From: Limnanthes douglasii subsp. nivea
Taxonomy: Eukaryota > Streptophyta > Magnoliopsida > Brassicales > Limnanthaceae
Direction of reading: 5' to 3'
DNA: 64,000 nucleotides
NCBI GenBank assembly: GCA_036936605.1
Contig: JAUPFV010000005.1
Coordinates: forward strand, 7,028,345-7,092,344
The notes beneath the pieces are model-generated. The model was not told the DNA's origin and made no database searches. It was given only the letters and a program-made list of their open reading frames with translations. The number at the start of each line of letters is the position of its first letter. Positions within the stretch are counted from its first letter, which is position 1. Shown here piece after piece: positions 54,189-64,000 of this stretch. The position numbers were made by a program, and so were the translations under genes.

Positions 54189-56954
54189 TCACGAGTATTC
54201 TTCTTCTTCGGATGATTCGTCCTCTAAAGATGATGAGCTAAGAACAGGGTTGAATACTTCACTTGGACGTTTTTCTTCGGGAATGTCGCTCCAAAAATTT
54301 GTGAGGTTAATTTTTCGATAGGCAGCATGGAGTTCTTGAAGTAGAGGAATAGTTGCATCATCTTTTCCGACCTGAATAGCTGTCTACATATTTTTTGAAA
54401 GTTCAGCTTCGGTAGTGGTTACAGCAGCAGCTTTTTCTGCTTCGAAATTCTTCTTTAATTTCTCTATCTCATCAGACAACTCTTTATTTTTTTCTTCAGA
54501 AAGAGTTAGAGAATTTTGAAGTGTGGTAGAGTTGGACTTTTCAATGTTCAATTCAGCGACGTGCTCGGTTTTGAGTTTCTTTATTTTCTCTTCATGAGAC
54601 TTTGTCAGCAGCTCTGTGTCGACCATATGCTGGATCCAAAGATGATCTTTTATACAAAGAGCGCCTTTTATCAGCTTGGATATAGCTATCTCATAGGCAT
54701 AAAACTTCTCGGATACTTTGTTATGCAAGGTCTCTCTGAATTTCATTTCAGACTCATAAGATTCCTTATAGTAAACCATATCCTTGGCCAGCTGTTTGAG
54801 ATGGTCTTGAGATGCTTCAATTTGAGAGGCAAGAGCTTTTACAGCAGCATTAAGACCAGAAAATGGTTGAAGAGCGGTAGTTATTACAGGGTTTGGAGGA
54901 GGGCTGCGATATTCCGAGGTACTAGGCTTATCGATCATATTCAGAGATGTAATAGGTTCGAAGGTACGAGTTGATCTTGGAATATCTTTTTCTGGAGTAG
55001 GCCTCGCAAAATCAAGCATGTGATTCTGAATGACTTGAAGGGTAGGATTCTCTTCGCCAGCAAGTGCTTCCGTGTTTCCAAAATCAATGAACATATCTGG
55101 GTCGAAGCTTGTGGGACGATGGTAAACAGTAGGAGAAAAGTCATCGATGAAAATTACAGGATGTTCTTGCGAGGAATAATCTTCAGTTGGTGGATATAGG
55201 GGGTGTTGTTGTTGTTGGTTTTCAGCAGCATCGTCTTCATGCTCATCGATCAATTTGTATGAAGTGATTTGTTTTTGTTTCTTCTTCTTGCCGAAGGAAT
55301 TGGAAGATTTTATCTTCTTTTTTGATGAGTTCTCTTGATTTTCTCCCTCTTCGATGGGTGAAATAGGATGTTCAGCAACTTTGCGTTTTTGGCGCTTTTA
55401 GCACCAGATGTGCTAACTGTCTTATTGCCTTTATTCTCTTTGGTGATTTTTTCCTTTTTCTTTTTAGGAAGATGGATGTCTGATCTGTTCCGGATTGGGA
55501 GGAATACTTTACAATCAGCTTGTGGAATTCGTAGGACGAGGAGCTTCGGATCTGGGTCAGAAGATAAATATTTGGGAGGCAGCCCACCTTTTGTGATCGG
55601 AAACATGTGGCATTGAAGGAAGATAATGGGCTGGAAGGCGGTATGGAAGGCGTTATTCCACTCTTTTTCAGCCCAGGCAACCAATTTTTGGAATATCACT
55701 TTAGCTGCTTCTCGGCGAGTGGAGTAGCCCTTCGAAATTTATGGTATAAACAAACAAAATAAAATATTAAGTAAAGAAAAGGAAATATGTATTAAAAATT
55801 AAGGTAGAAAGAAAAGGAACTTACGATTGCTTCTACAGACCATAGTTAACTTCAAAGGAGTGTCTTCGAAAATCAGCTTGCCATTCTCCCAAGCTCCAGA
55901 GATGAAAACAAATCTTTGTTTCCAGAACTTATCATCTTACAAAAGATTGTCGATGATTTTAAGATCATCTATCAATGTAGGATAATAGAATGGGAGCTTC
56001 GGACCTTTTGAGAGTTGAGTAAGTGAAATGAAGTCCTTGATGCTGATCGGTATTTTGGAGAGGCGAGATGTCATGATCACTAACATTAAGGTGAACCATT
56101 GGTTTGGAGTTACTTGGGTAGGGCACAAGCTGAGAGTTTTGAAGTACTCCACGATCATCGGATCTAGTGGAAATCGAAGACCCTAGTTGATGATTTCTGG
56201 GTAAACCACCAATTCATTATCCTTGCAATCAAGGGGAGTTTCTCCTTCCTTTGGTAGTTAAAGGGTGATGTTCTCTCCCATTCTCCATTGCTTTTTAAAG
56301 AAAGAGGCTTGGCTTTCTTAGTAATATATGTATCGAACCTCTTTCAAGGAGACAATATATTTGCTTTCGAGGTTTCTCAGATTCCTCCCAATCTTTGTTT
56401 TTTCCTCCTCAGAAACAGAACAGATATCAGCTTCCTCTTGAGATTCAGCTTCAGCATCGGATTTGGTAGCCTCTGAATCAGCTTTATTAGCTTTCGAGGT
56501 ACCTTCTTGAGGATCTTGAGAAGTGGGAATGTTTGCTTCTGGTAGAGGAATTGCAGTTCGATTTGCTTCTTCTGTCATTTCTCTTTGAGGAGGATCATTG
56601 GTGGTGATTTTTGAAGGAGATGGAGTTTGAACTATTGTTAATTCATCTCCCATTGCGATGAAGGTCTTTTTAGGTTTGGACAAAGAAGGTTTCTGTGAGG
56701 AAAGGTTATTGTTTTCAGTTTCAGAGGAGAAACTTTACTCTGAGTTGAAGATCGAAGTTACCGTAGTGAAATGTCTCAGTTGTAGTTCCGATTGGGCCAC
56801 CAAAAATTAACCCTGCTCTTCGATACTCTTCGGCTCTTTGTGTTATGCAAAAATAGTCGTAAGAACCGAACACCAGGTTGCTATCAGTACCAGAAGATTC
56901 TGTTGTTTTGTGTAAAATGGCCTTCGACTTTTTGGTTATCGGTTTCTTTCTCAT
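54189..56954 (-). pseudogene. Antisense accessory gene of element 2 (PLDP-domain, coiled coil)
   Basis: Minus strand, against gag-pol. N-terminus 56954-56721 (MRKKPITKKSKAILHKTTES), acidic Ser/Thr/Glu-rich part 56683-56318, globular part LRFPLDPMIVEYFKTLSLCP, NQWFTLMLVIMTSRLS (about 56200-55937), then FISGAWENGKLIFEDTPLKL. Predicted intron 55824-55730, then KVIFQKLVAWAEKEWNN, basic KKKKEKITKENKGNK; 55253-54384 is open for 289 codons with a long coiled coil (KKLKTEHVAELNIEKSNS, SLTLSEEKNKELSDEIEKLK). After one stop it ends VFNPVLSSSSLEDESSEEEY. Order, intron place and tail match the antisense gene of element 1. Several frameshifts and stops. Function unknown. Confidence 0.85.
55730..55824 (-). 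other. Predicted intron in the antisense gene of element 2
   Basis: 95 bp on minus: donor GCAATC/GTAAGTTCC, T-rich interior, acceptor ATTTCGAAG/GGC. The donor is phase 1 and follows EDTPLKLT, as in element 1 (EDLPHRLT). The downstream frame needs a 1-base shift, which an old indel could explain. Confidence 0.62.
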
Positions 56955-57120
56955 AAACCAGGAATGGATTGATCAAAGAAGATGAAGATTGATTGGAAGA
57001 TTTGAGTTTTGCAGTAAGAATTCTGGGAATATGGGAGGAACGATTAAATGTAGCCAAAGAAGCTCTTACTTCTCTCTAAAATGGTTGTGTGTAAAGAGAG
57101 TTGAAATGAGAAATGGATGG

Positions 57121-57275
57121 TATTTATACTAAAGTAGGTGAAGACGTGTGAAGATGGACAGACCCATTTGGTGATAGGTTGGAATATGAATCGCTGGGTG
57201 GATTAGATGTTTGACACTTGTCAGATTTACATCACCGATTGAATGTAACCGTTACGCATGTAACCGTTACATTCG
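57121..57275 (-). promoter_or_regulatory. Promoter of the antisense gene in element 2
   Basis: Minus strand TATAAATA at 57128-57121 with a leader of about 165 bases (CTCTCTTTACACACAACC, TTTTAGAGAGAAG) to the ATG at 56954. Upstream, two copies of GTAACGGTTAC lie at about 57245-57275; element 1 has a related GTAACGGTA word upstream of its antisense TATA box. Confidence 0.65.
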
Positions 57276-57621
57276 AAGAAGGAACACCTAAGAAACATGT
57301 TAAAGGTATTTTTTTTGTTTGGAAATTATTCGAAGTGATTACATAGAATCTTTTGGTTATTATTCAAAGGTAATTTGGCTATGGCCTCGAATATATCATT
57401 AAGATTAGTTTGGTTTTAAGAGTTTATAATGTTAATATTATATATACGCTTCGAATAATAGTTTAAGATAACGGTTTCGAATAGTTATTTTTATGATGAT
57501 AGATCTGTTATTCAAAGATAATGGCTTCGAATAGTTTGCTTGTTTTGATTTATAGCAGGTTGAAGATTCGAAGATAAACGGTTTTGAAGATTTTTTTAGT
57601 TCTCATTCATTTACTGACATG

Positions 57622-57637
57622 AGAACTAGGGGGTTTC
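57622..57637 (+). other. Polypurine tract of element 2
   Basis: AGAACTAGGGGGTTTC directly before the 3' LTR start TGATATGG. Confidence 0.85.
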
Positions 57638-57985
57638 TGATATGGAAATTATTTTTTATGAATTAATTTGTAAACAATGTAAATTCAGATACTTGATTGT
57701 AATTAGTGCAAGTTTTGTCTTTAATTTATGAATGATGTAAGTTTTAGGAAGCTATTATGACTTTACATAATTTGTAACGACTAAATAGAAATTAATCTGT
57801 TTTTGTAACAAATTCAGTTATTCAACTAAGTCTTGGCTCCTCTATATAAAGGACGAGACAGATCTAATAAAGGGGTTGAACACTTTTTCCTTGAAACTCA
57901 CTTTGTACTTGTGTTTTCTCTTTCTAAAAACTCTTAAGCATTTTCTCTCTCTAGCAATTTACCAAAGCAAATCAAAACCTTATCA
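57638..57985 (+). repeat. 3' LTR of Ty3/gypsy element 2
   Basis: 348 bp; lacks 13 bp (one TAGAATTTCTCTC unit) found in the 5' LTR. Followed by target duplication GGTAT. Confidence 0.95.
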
Positions 57986-58109
57986 GGTATAAATTGAATA
58001 TTAAACTAGTGTTCAGTTATAAGTAAATGACACATGTATTCTTATGTTTGAACAAATTATGTTCAATCAATTCAATTCTCAAACTGAGCGTTCTAAGAAC
58101 TTCGTCACT

Positions 58110-59065
58110 AAATACATAATGATTCTGCTGAAAATATAACGAAGCAATAACAAAGTAAGAGAAAGTAGAACACAAAGATTTATAGTGCTTAACAATTTAC
58201 ATACTCCACTATGAGCCATAATAATTGTTATTCATTTAATTCTTTAACAATACAAACAGTGTACAAGAATAAGACGACGAAGAAAAAAATGGTTACAGAA
58301 ACTAAAAATTCCAGACTTCACATCATACTCTTCCAAGGTAATATTTTTTTCCCACGAAGAAATATACTAAGTATTTTTCTATCTTAATCTATGTTGCATG
58401 CTTCACCAAAGCCCCATCCACTTTCTTCAAATTTTATTGAGCATTATTTATAATGCTTGGTATTATTCTATCTCCAAAACAGAATGTAAAAAACTCATAA
58501 CATAAATAACTATTTTTGTTGTACAATGAGTAAGTGATTATGTTTCTAACAGAAGTGTGACACTTTATACAAGCTCTATTTGATATGCTTAAGTCTCTAA
58601 CATAGAATTCAAAGAACTACATCATGAAGCACTTAGAAATTCTACTCAAAATAACAAAGTAATAACAAAGTAAGAGGAAGTTTGAACACAAAGATTTATA
58701 CTAGTCAAGAACTTTCCTATGTCTACTCTGAGCCACAACACATGTCATTCATTTGGTAGATCAACCGTAATAACAGTTTACAAGATAAAAATAACGGAGA
58801 AAAACACAGTGCCTATAAAAAATCCAAATTCATAGCTCATACTCCATATTCTTCCAAGTTATCTCTCTGGTCTAGTAAGTATCTTATCTTTTTATATATG
58901 TTGCACACTCCACCAAAATCTTGTCTACTTCTTTTAAGTCCAAACAGAATTATATATAATGCATGGTAACAATATCTATTTTTAGCATAATATAACAAAC
59001 TTCTCAAGATAAATAACCATTTCTGTTGTAACAAGGGCTAATTGATTATGGTGTAATAGTAGATC
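58110..59065 (-). repeat. Two direct ~0.45-kb repeats, likely copia LTR material
   Basis: 58110-58560 and 58640-59065 share ATAACAAAGTAAGAG(A/G)AAGT, GAACACAAAGATTTATA, TCATTCATTT, ACAAGA(A)TAA, CTCATACT, TATGTTGCA(T/C)(G/A)C..CACCAAA and GATTATG in the same order. They lie just beyond the 3' end of minus-strand copia pol remnants, where 3' LTR sequence is expected. Confidence 0.65.
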
Positions 59066-59415
59066 GATCTAACAATTGTAAGAAATACCTTATACCACCT
59101 ATCATTAAGAGCTCAAGTCCAGGCTATCACCTACTTGGCTAGTGTAGACTTTACTTCATCCATAATATTTTAGAATCAAAGAAAACCGTCGCCTCGTCCA
59201 AAATAACCCTACGCTCTCTGAACTCATTCGGTTTTACCAATTGTCTTCCCAACCAAAGCACCAAATTATTTTGCCTAAGCTTCCGGGAATTCGAACCTGT
59301 TTAGTTTGTCTAATGGTTTCCTACCTGAAAAGGTTAAATTTTTGGATGATATTACTATCGTATAAGAAGTTTCTTCAGCTTAAACAAAAGATATAAGGCT
59401 AAAACAACTAATACC

Positions 59416-60980
59416 TTAACCAAAGAAACCAATGCTTTGACAATTTTAGGCTTATATAGTCATTTCCTCGACAATGCCTAAGCATACACAGTCCAAACAC
59501 TCAGTCAATTATGATTTGCTTTCCCAATTCAGAACCATACTTTCACAATTCTCCACCTTTGTTTTTAATTATCAAAAGAAAATAAAGTATTAGCTCTACA
59601 TACCCTTACAAGGTTCATATATGCTTTGAATATAAACCAAGTTAAATCAGCGCTTAAACTTGCTCGTTGTCATCGGTTTAGTAAACACATATATTAGGTT
59701 GTCATGCATATGAAACCTTTTAGTAAACTCACACTCTGATTATCACAGTACACCATTAGAATTCCCCCATGCACCCTTAGTTCCCTCAATACTTCTTTTA
59801 ACCACATATTTTCCTTTATTTATTCGGTAAAGATAATATGTTTCACTTAAATGGATAACAATACTACTATAGGTTGAGGATTAGTTTTCCAAATCTCAAC
59901 ATTAACGAACAACACAAATACATAATTAATTAAAAAATTCTTAGTGTCTAGACAACCACCATAGTCGGAATCAACAAAAACCTCAGCATTTTCTAGCCCC
60001 AAACAAGCCTTTCCATAAATCAGCCCTAGACTAGTTGATCCCTTAACGTAACTCAAAACCCACTTAACAGTCTGTCAATGTTCCCATGAGGGCTTTAACA
60101 TGAATCCGCTCACGAAGCTTGAAACACAAGCCACATCAGGCCTATTACAGACCATGTCATACACTTATAATTACCACAAGATTAGAATAAATAATGTCTT
60201 CTATTTTATACATCCCCACATATCCAGCCTCAATCTTTAAAAATATTAATTTAAATATTAAGCAATGATACAGGTGACTGGTTTTGCCTCTGTCATACCA
60301 AACATGTCAAAAACTTCCTCATATAACCTTTATGTGATATGAATAATGTCCCCTTATATCTAGCCGTAGTTATCTTCATTTCAATAACATTTTTAGATAC
60401 ACCCCGGTCCTTCATCTCAAACATGATTCTCAATATTAATTTAAAGAACTTCATTGTTGCCTTATTTTGTTAGTAATCAAATATCGTATACTTACTATAT
60501 TAGATATATATTGGAAGAACCAATCTTCTTCACATAAGCACAACTGTCATAAATCATTCTTCCATAGCAACTTTTGACCATGAAATCATCAAAACACTTA
60601 TATCAACGTCTAGAAAATTGCTTCATACCGTACAATACTATGTTCAATAGACATTAATGCTCGCTCCCTTCCTTGTTTACAAATCCTCCGACTGCGTCAT
60701 GTAGATGGTTTCTTTAATAATATCGTGCAGGAAAGTTGTTTTGACGTCCATTTAGTAAAATTCCATGTCAAACTTAGCAGTCATTGCAAAAAGGATCCTA
60801 ACTGAACTATGTTTTACTATGAGAGACAAAATATCGTTGTAATCTACAGCCTCTCATTGAGTGAATCCTTTAGAAATTAGTCTAGCTTTGTACAAAGCCA
60901 TTTCAACCTCGTGAATTTCTTGATTTCTCTCTAAAATCCACTTGTAACCAACAAGTCCATGACCTTCAAGTTTTTCCAAC
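59416..60980 (-). pseudogene. Copia RT/RNase H remnant, copy 1
   Basis: Minus strand, many stops. RT words from right to left: GLVGYKWILERNQEIHEVEM, ARLISKGFTQ, VKHSSVRILFAMTAKFDMEF, MDVKTTFLHDIIKETIYM. RNase H: MSYVKGSTSLGLIYGKACLG, VFVDSDYGGCLDTKNFL at 60056-59847. A polypurine-like AAAGGTGGAGAATTGTGAAA lies at about 59555-59536, the usual copia 3' end. No LTR boundary was defined. Confidence 0.85.
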
Positions 60981-61176
60981 CATATCTAATGTGTTATTAT
61001 TCTGAAGCAAAGTAATTTCCTTTTCATCGCAACAATTCTCACTTTCCATTGTCGGCCTAAAGCAATCAGGTTCATAATGAATCACTTCATATGCAGGAGC
61101 CAATGTAAAAGTTGTTAGTTTGGCATACCCTTACTTTTGAGAAGCTCAGATGAATATTCTTGTCCTACCCCTTGCT

Positions 61177-62440
61177 AACCAAAGAAACTGATGCCTCGAC
61201 AATGCATATGCATATACAGTCGATATCCCGAGGACGCCTAATGTGGTATAATTGATACATTCCACCAGTTATGCCTATATTTTCAAAATTCTATATATTC
61301 CTTTTAACTTCAAAATATATATATTAATGTAGCTCTTTCCACCCCTTGCAAGGCCCTCATATGCTTTATATGTGAACTAAGTCCAAACAATGGTTAAAAT
61401 TGTTCGTTCTCAACGGTTTAGTAAACATATCTGCTAGGTTGTCCTTTTTATGAACATTTTCTAGCACAATCTACCAATTTTTACTCGAACTTCCTTTATC
61501 TAACTTATTTTATTCGGCTTTGGGAGACGACATTACTACTAAAGGTTGAAGATTAATTTTCTAACTCTCAGCACTATCGAATAACAAAAAAAAATAACCA
61601 ATCAAACATTTCATAGTGTCCAGACAAACAACATAATTGGAATGAACAAAACCCTCTCTTGATGTCTTTACATTAACCGTAGATTAGTAGATATCTTGAT
61701 GTACCTCAAAACCCACATAGCATCTTGCTAATGTTCCCACAAATAATTTGACTTGAATCTGCTCATCAAGTTCAAAACATAAGCCAAATCAGGCATACTA
61801 TAGACCATGTCATATATTATACTTTCCACACCTTCAACATCAACATTTAATGATATCAATTTAAAATGTTAAGCAATTGAATAAGTGATTGTTTTCACCT
61901 TTGTCATACAAAACCTCTCAAGCACCTTCCTGATATAACCTTCCTTTGATAGGAACAAGGCCTAATTCTGTTTATCCCTAGTTATCTCTATTCTAAGAAA
62001 TTTTTTGGATGAACCAAGGTTCTTCATCTCAAACCTGCTCCTCAATATTACTTTCAAGGACTTAATTTCTGCATTGTTTTGCTATCAATCAACATATCAT
62101 CTACATATAACAACATATATAATGGTAGAACCAGACTTCTTCACATACACACAATTGACATAATTAATTATTCCATAATCATTATTGACCATGAAATAAT
62201 CAAAATACTAATACCATCGTCTATGAGATTGCTCTATACCGTACAATGTTCAATTCAAGAGACATTTGATCACTCATATTTTTATTTGCAAATCCTTCAA
62301 AGTGCTTTATATAGATAGTTTCATCAATGATCCCATGTAGGAAAGTTTTATTGACGTCGATCTGATCCAACTCGATTTTAAACTTGGCACTTACGAAAAG
62401 TATGATTCTAATTGAACTACAAGTATGTTTCACTTAGTAC
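61177..62440 (-). pseudogene. Copia RT/RNase H remnant, copy 2
   Basis: Same family and orientation as 59416-60980, both beginning (plus strand) TAACCAAAGAAAC and sharing AAACCCAC(A/T)(T/A)A..TGTTCCCA, GCCA(A/C)ATCAGGC and ACAGACCATGTCATA-type words. RT words SIRIILFVSAKFKIELDQID and TFLHGIIDETIYIKHFEGFA at 62433-62221. Shorter and diverged, with many stops. Confidence 0.82.
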
Positions 62441-62980
62441 CATTAGTTTTGGTTTTTAAGAGAAACAAAACAAGATTTGTAAGCGGTATTTTTTAATTTC
62501 TTTTAGAATTCAGTTAACTATAGTATTAGATCTAACTTTTTGGTCTCGCATCTATCGTATAAATATTATATTTTAAAGTGGTCCTATATTGTTTTATTTC
62601 TCGTCTCTCGTCTTTCGTATTTGTGTCTCTAATCCTGCAACTCTTATTTCTCGTCTTTGCATCTCTTGTCTCTCGTCCCAACACTTATCGTCTCTTATAA
62701 AAAATTTCTCATTAAAATATCATTTATGGATTTAGTTTCCGTTGTATTAAAAAACATAACTAATAATTATTTTTTGAATTACAATTTAAAAAAATCCAAA
62801 TTTTAAAAAACTAAAAACATAAAAAATTAAAATAGAGGGAAATGAGAGCGTAAATACCTATTCACCAAACATATTATCATTTAGTATCTAAAATTGGACT
62901 TATACTCACTTAATACCCATCTCATTAAAATAAGTCCTATTCAATACTAAATTAACTTTTAATACCCTATTTACCATCCA
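62441..62980. other. AT-rich stretch with TCTCGTC-type simple repeat
   Basis: No gene. 62560-62700 holds irregular (T)CTCGTCT(C/T)/TCGT words. The rest is A/T-rich and could be upstream promoter DNA of the leader at 63015. Confidence 0.45.
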
Positions 62981-62985
62981 CCTAC

Positions 62986-63510
62986 TATATAAGGGTTTCC
63001 CAAACAAAATTTTCAAATTTTGAATTAGAAACCGTCGTCTCTCCCATACCCTGAGCAAAGATCTGTTTTAGAAAGAAAACCTCAAATCTCTAGCTAAAAA
63101 TTTTCAAGCCATCGTTCCTGTTAGTTTTTGTTTTCCGATCTCCATCGATACAAGATTTAAATCGTTTCAGATCACCGGAGATAGCTTTTATCAGGATTAA
63201 TCGGTACGTGCCATTTAACTTCACTGATCTCGACTGGAATTTTAACTGCCATGATCTACTTTCACCTGTATTTATTATTGAGAGATAGATTTCGACCTGA
63301 TATTGAAGCTCAGTTACAGTTTTACAGCAACGACTCTGTATCTTCGTTCTTTGTTTTTTTCTTGAATTGAAATCGGTTTATTAGTTTTAACTAGGGTTAA
63401 AGTGATGCTATACTTGAGTTTTTTTTATGAAATTGTTGGTTTCGTTGGCTCTGAAGAGTTAAAAGATGGTCAGAGGGTAATTTTGTTATGCGAAGATTTG
63501 TTGATAGAGG
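62986..63510 (+). promoter_or_regulatory. Promoter, leader and intron start of an unseen host gene
   Basis: TATATAAG at 62986-62993, then a leader of about 185 bases typical of plant 5' UTRs (CT-rich, CCGTCGTCTCTCCC, CGATCTCCATCGATACAAG, no ATG-led ORF). A donor-like ATCG/GTACGT lies at 63203/63204, followed by T-rich intron-like sequence to 63510. The gypsy LTR from about 63517 interrupts it. The coding region is not in this window. The call rests on composition and signals only. Confidence 0.4.
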
Positions 63511-63516
63511 ATCAGG

Positions 63517-63857
63517 TGATAGAGGAATATTTGGGTATCAGATCTAGAGAGAGAAAATGCTAAACAGTATAGAGAGAGAAAGTCTCGTACTATTCATCTC
63601 GGGATTCGTGAAGCATGTGTGGTCCTTTTATAGCACAATTGCGGATCCCACATGCTTTAATGCGGTTTAATTACATCTTTTGGTCCCCACTTTTTGGTTC
63701 CTTCCTATTTCGGCTACATCTTTACAATTTATACATTTCAACCCTTATACATTTATTCTTATGCATTTTGGCCCTTATACATTTATTCTTATGCATTTTG
63801 GCCCTTATACATTTATTTCTACGCATTTTGGCCCTTGTCTTTTATTCTTCCTTATCA
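63517..63857 (-). mobile_element. 3' LTR of a Ty3/gypsy element running off the right edge
   Basis: Right end CTTATCA at 63857 abuts GTAGCCCCCCAGTC, the same polypurine tract (minus GACTGGGGGGCTAC) as element 1, so the element's body lies to the right and reads minus. On minus, GCTATAAAAGG is a TATA box at about 63644-63634. A 30-bp unit (CATTTTGGCCCTTATACATT) repeats three times at 63745-63835. The outer edge near 63517 (TGATAGAGG) is uncertain because TGATAGAGG also occurs at 63502. Confidence 0.75.
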
Positions 63858-64000
63858 GTAGCCCCCCAGTCTTAGTAAAAATCGTTTTGCTAAGACTGAA
63901 TAATTTTCCTGGCAGGCCAAAATCACTTCTTCTTCGAGCTTCATAGGTCCTTCGAAAAATTACTCCACAAGTTTCTTCGTATCGTCGAGGCCATGAATTA
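63858..64000 (-). other. Polypurine tract and start of internal region, partial
   Basis: Minus polypurine tract at 63871-63858. AGTCTTAG (63869-63876) and CTAAGACT (63890-63897) form an 8-bp stem around a 13-base loop just inside it. No coding sequence is seen in the remaining 100 bases. Confidence 0.65.

Larger units (their letters stand above)
47489..57985 (+). mobile_element. Complete Ty3/gypsy LTR retrotransposon (Tat-like) 2 with antisense extra gene
   Basis: 10,497 bp, plus strand. LTRs 47489-47848 and 57638-57985 (TGATATG...CCTTATCA), target duplication GGTAT (47484-47488 and 57986-57990). Primer site region after 47848 and polypurine tract before 57638 are present. Order: gag from 47930, protease, RT, RNase H, integrase to 53649, then a 540 bp spacer and an extra gene on the minus strand (56954-54189). 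Domain wording is very close to element 1 (21412-32159), so they are one lineage, but the LTRs are unrelated. LTRs differ by roughly 20 substitutions and a 13 bp deletion. Gag-pol has many stops. Confidence 0.95.

Noticed and set aside
62079..62318. 79-codon plus-strand frame
   Set aside because: Opposite strand of the copia RT remnant (TFLHGIIDETIYI on minus), so a shadow.

Overview
This 64 kb window looks like nuclear DNA from a flowering plant, most likely a eudicot. It is AT-rich and built mainly from nested, decayed LTR retrotransposons. Plant-specific signatures include a class C auxin response factor (ARF10/16 type) with a miR160 site, a plant mobile domain (PMD) gene, a class II trehalose-phosphate synthase fragment, and Ty1/copia and Ty3/gypsy elements with plant-type primer sites. 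The species cannot be named from the sequence. No tRNA gene, rRNA gene or CRISPR array was seen.

Layout, left to right. 1-5656 is gene-poor, with a weak gag-like remnant near 3.5-4.0 kb and a duplicated TGGCC-rich block at 4265-5335. 5657-13904 is an old Ty1/copia element (+). It was later hit by a non-autonomous Ty3/gypsy element (7222-10166, minus, target duplication TAATG, a 45-bp minisatellite inside its reading frame) and by a solo LTR (11193-11542, target duplication GATCG). 14411-15091 holds a short intact ORF for a B3-less ARF. 16.1-18.9 kb is a plant mobile domain gene (minus), with the same 19-bp palindromic motif in arrays on both sides. 21412-32159 is a complete Ty3/gypsy element (minus, target duplication ATGAG), followed 11 bp beyond its duplication by a solo LTR (32176-32552, target duplication AATAT). 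33.5-33.9 kb is a mitochondrial carrier pseudogene fragment.

37291-42265 is a copia element (minus) with RT/RNase H remnants and a captured 5' part of a class II trehalose-6-phosphate synthase gene. Around 42.8 and 45 kb are small LTR elements of TRIM type. 47489-57985 is a second complete Ty3/gypsy element (+, target duplication GGTAT). 58-62.4 kb holds duplicated copia remnants. Around 63 kb is a promoter/leader-like sequence of an unseen host gene, interrupted by the 3' LTR of a further Ty3/gypsy element that runs off the right edge.

Three signals stand out. (1) Both large Ty3/gypsy elements carry an extra gene antisense to their own gag-pol, each with its own TATA box, an intron at the same place and phase, a coiled coil and an acidic serine-rich tail. 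Antisense extra ORFs are known in Tat-lineage elements; the shared promoter and intron architecture is the part worth checking. (2) The ARF ORF has lost its DNA-binding domain but keeps the miR160 target site, so it could act as a decoy. (3) Two copies of host gene exons (TPS, mitochondrial carrier) appear among the mobile DNA, the TPS one inside an LTR element. All gag-pol frames show stops or frameshifts, so none of these elements looks autonomous now.
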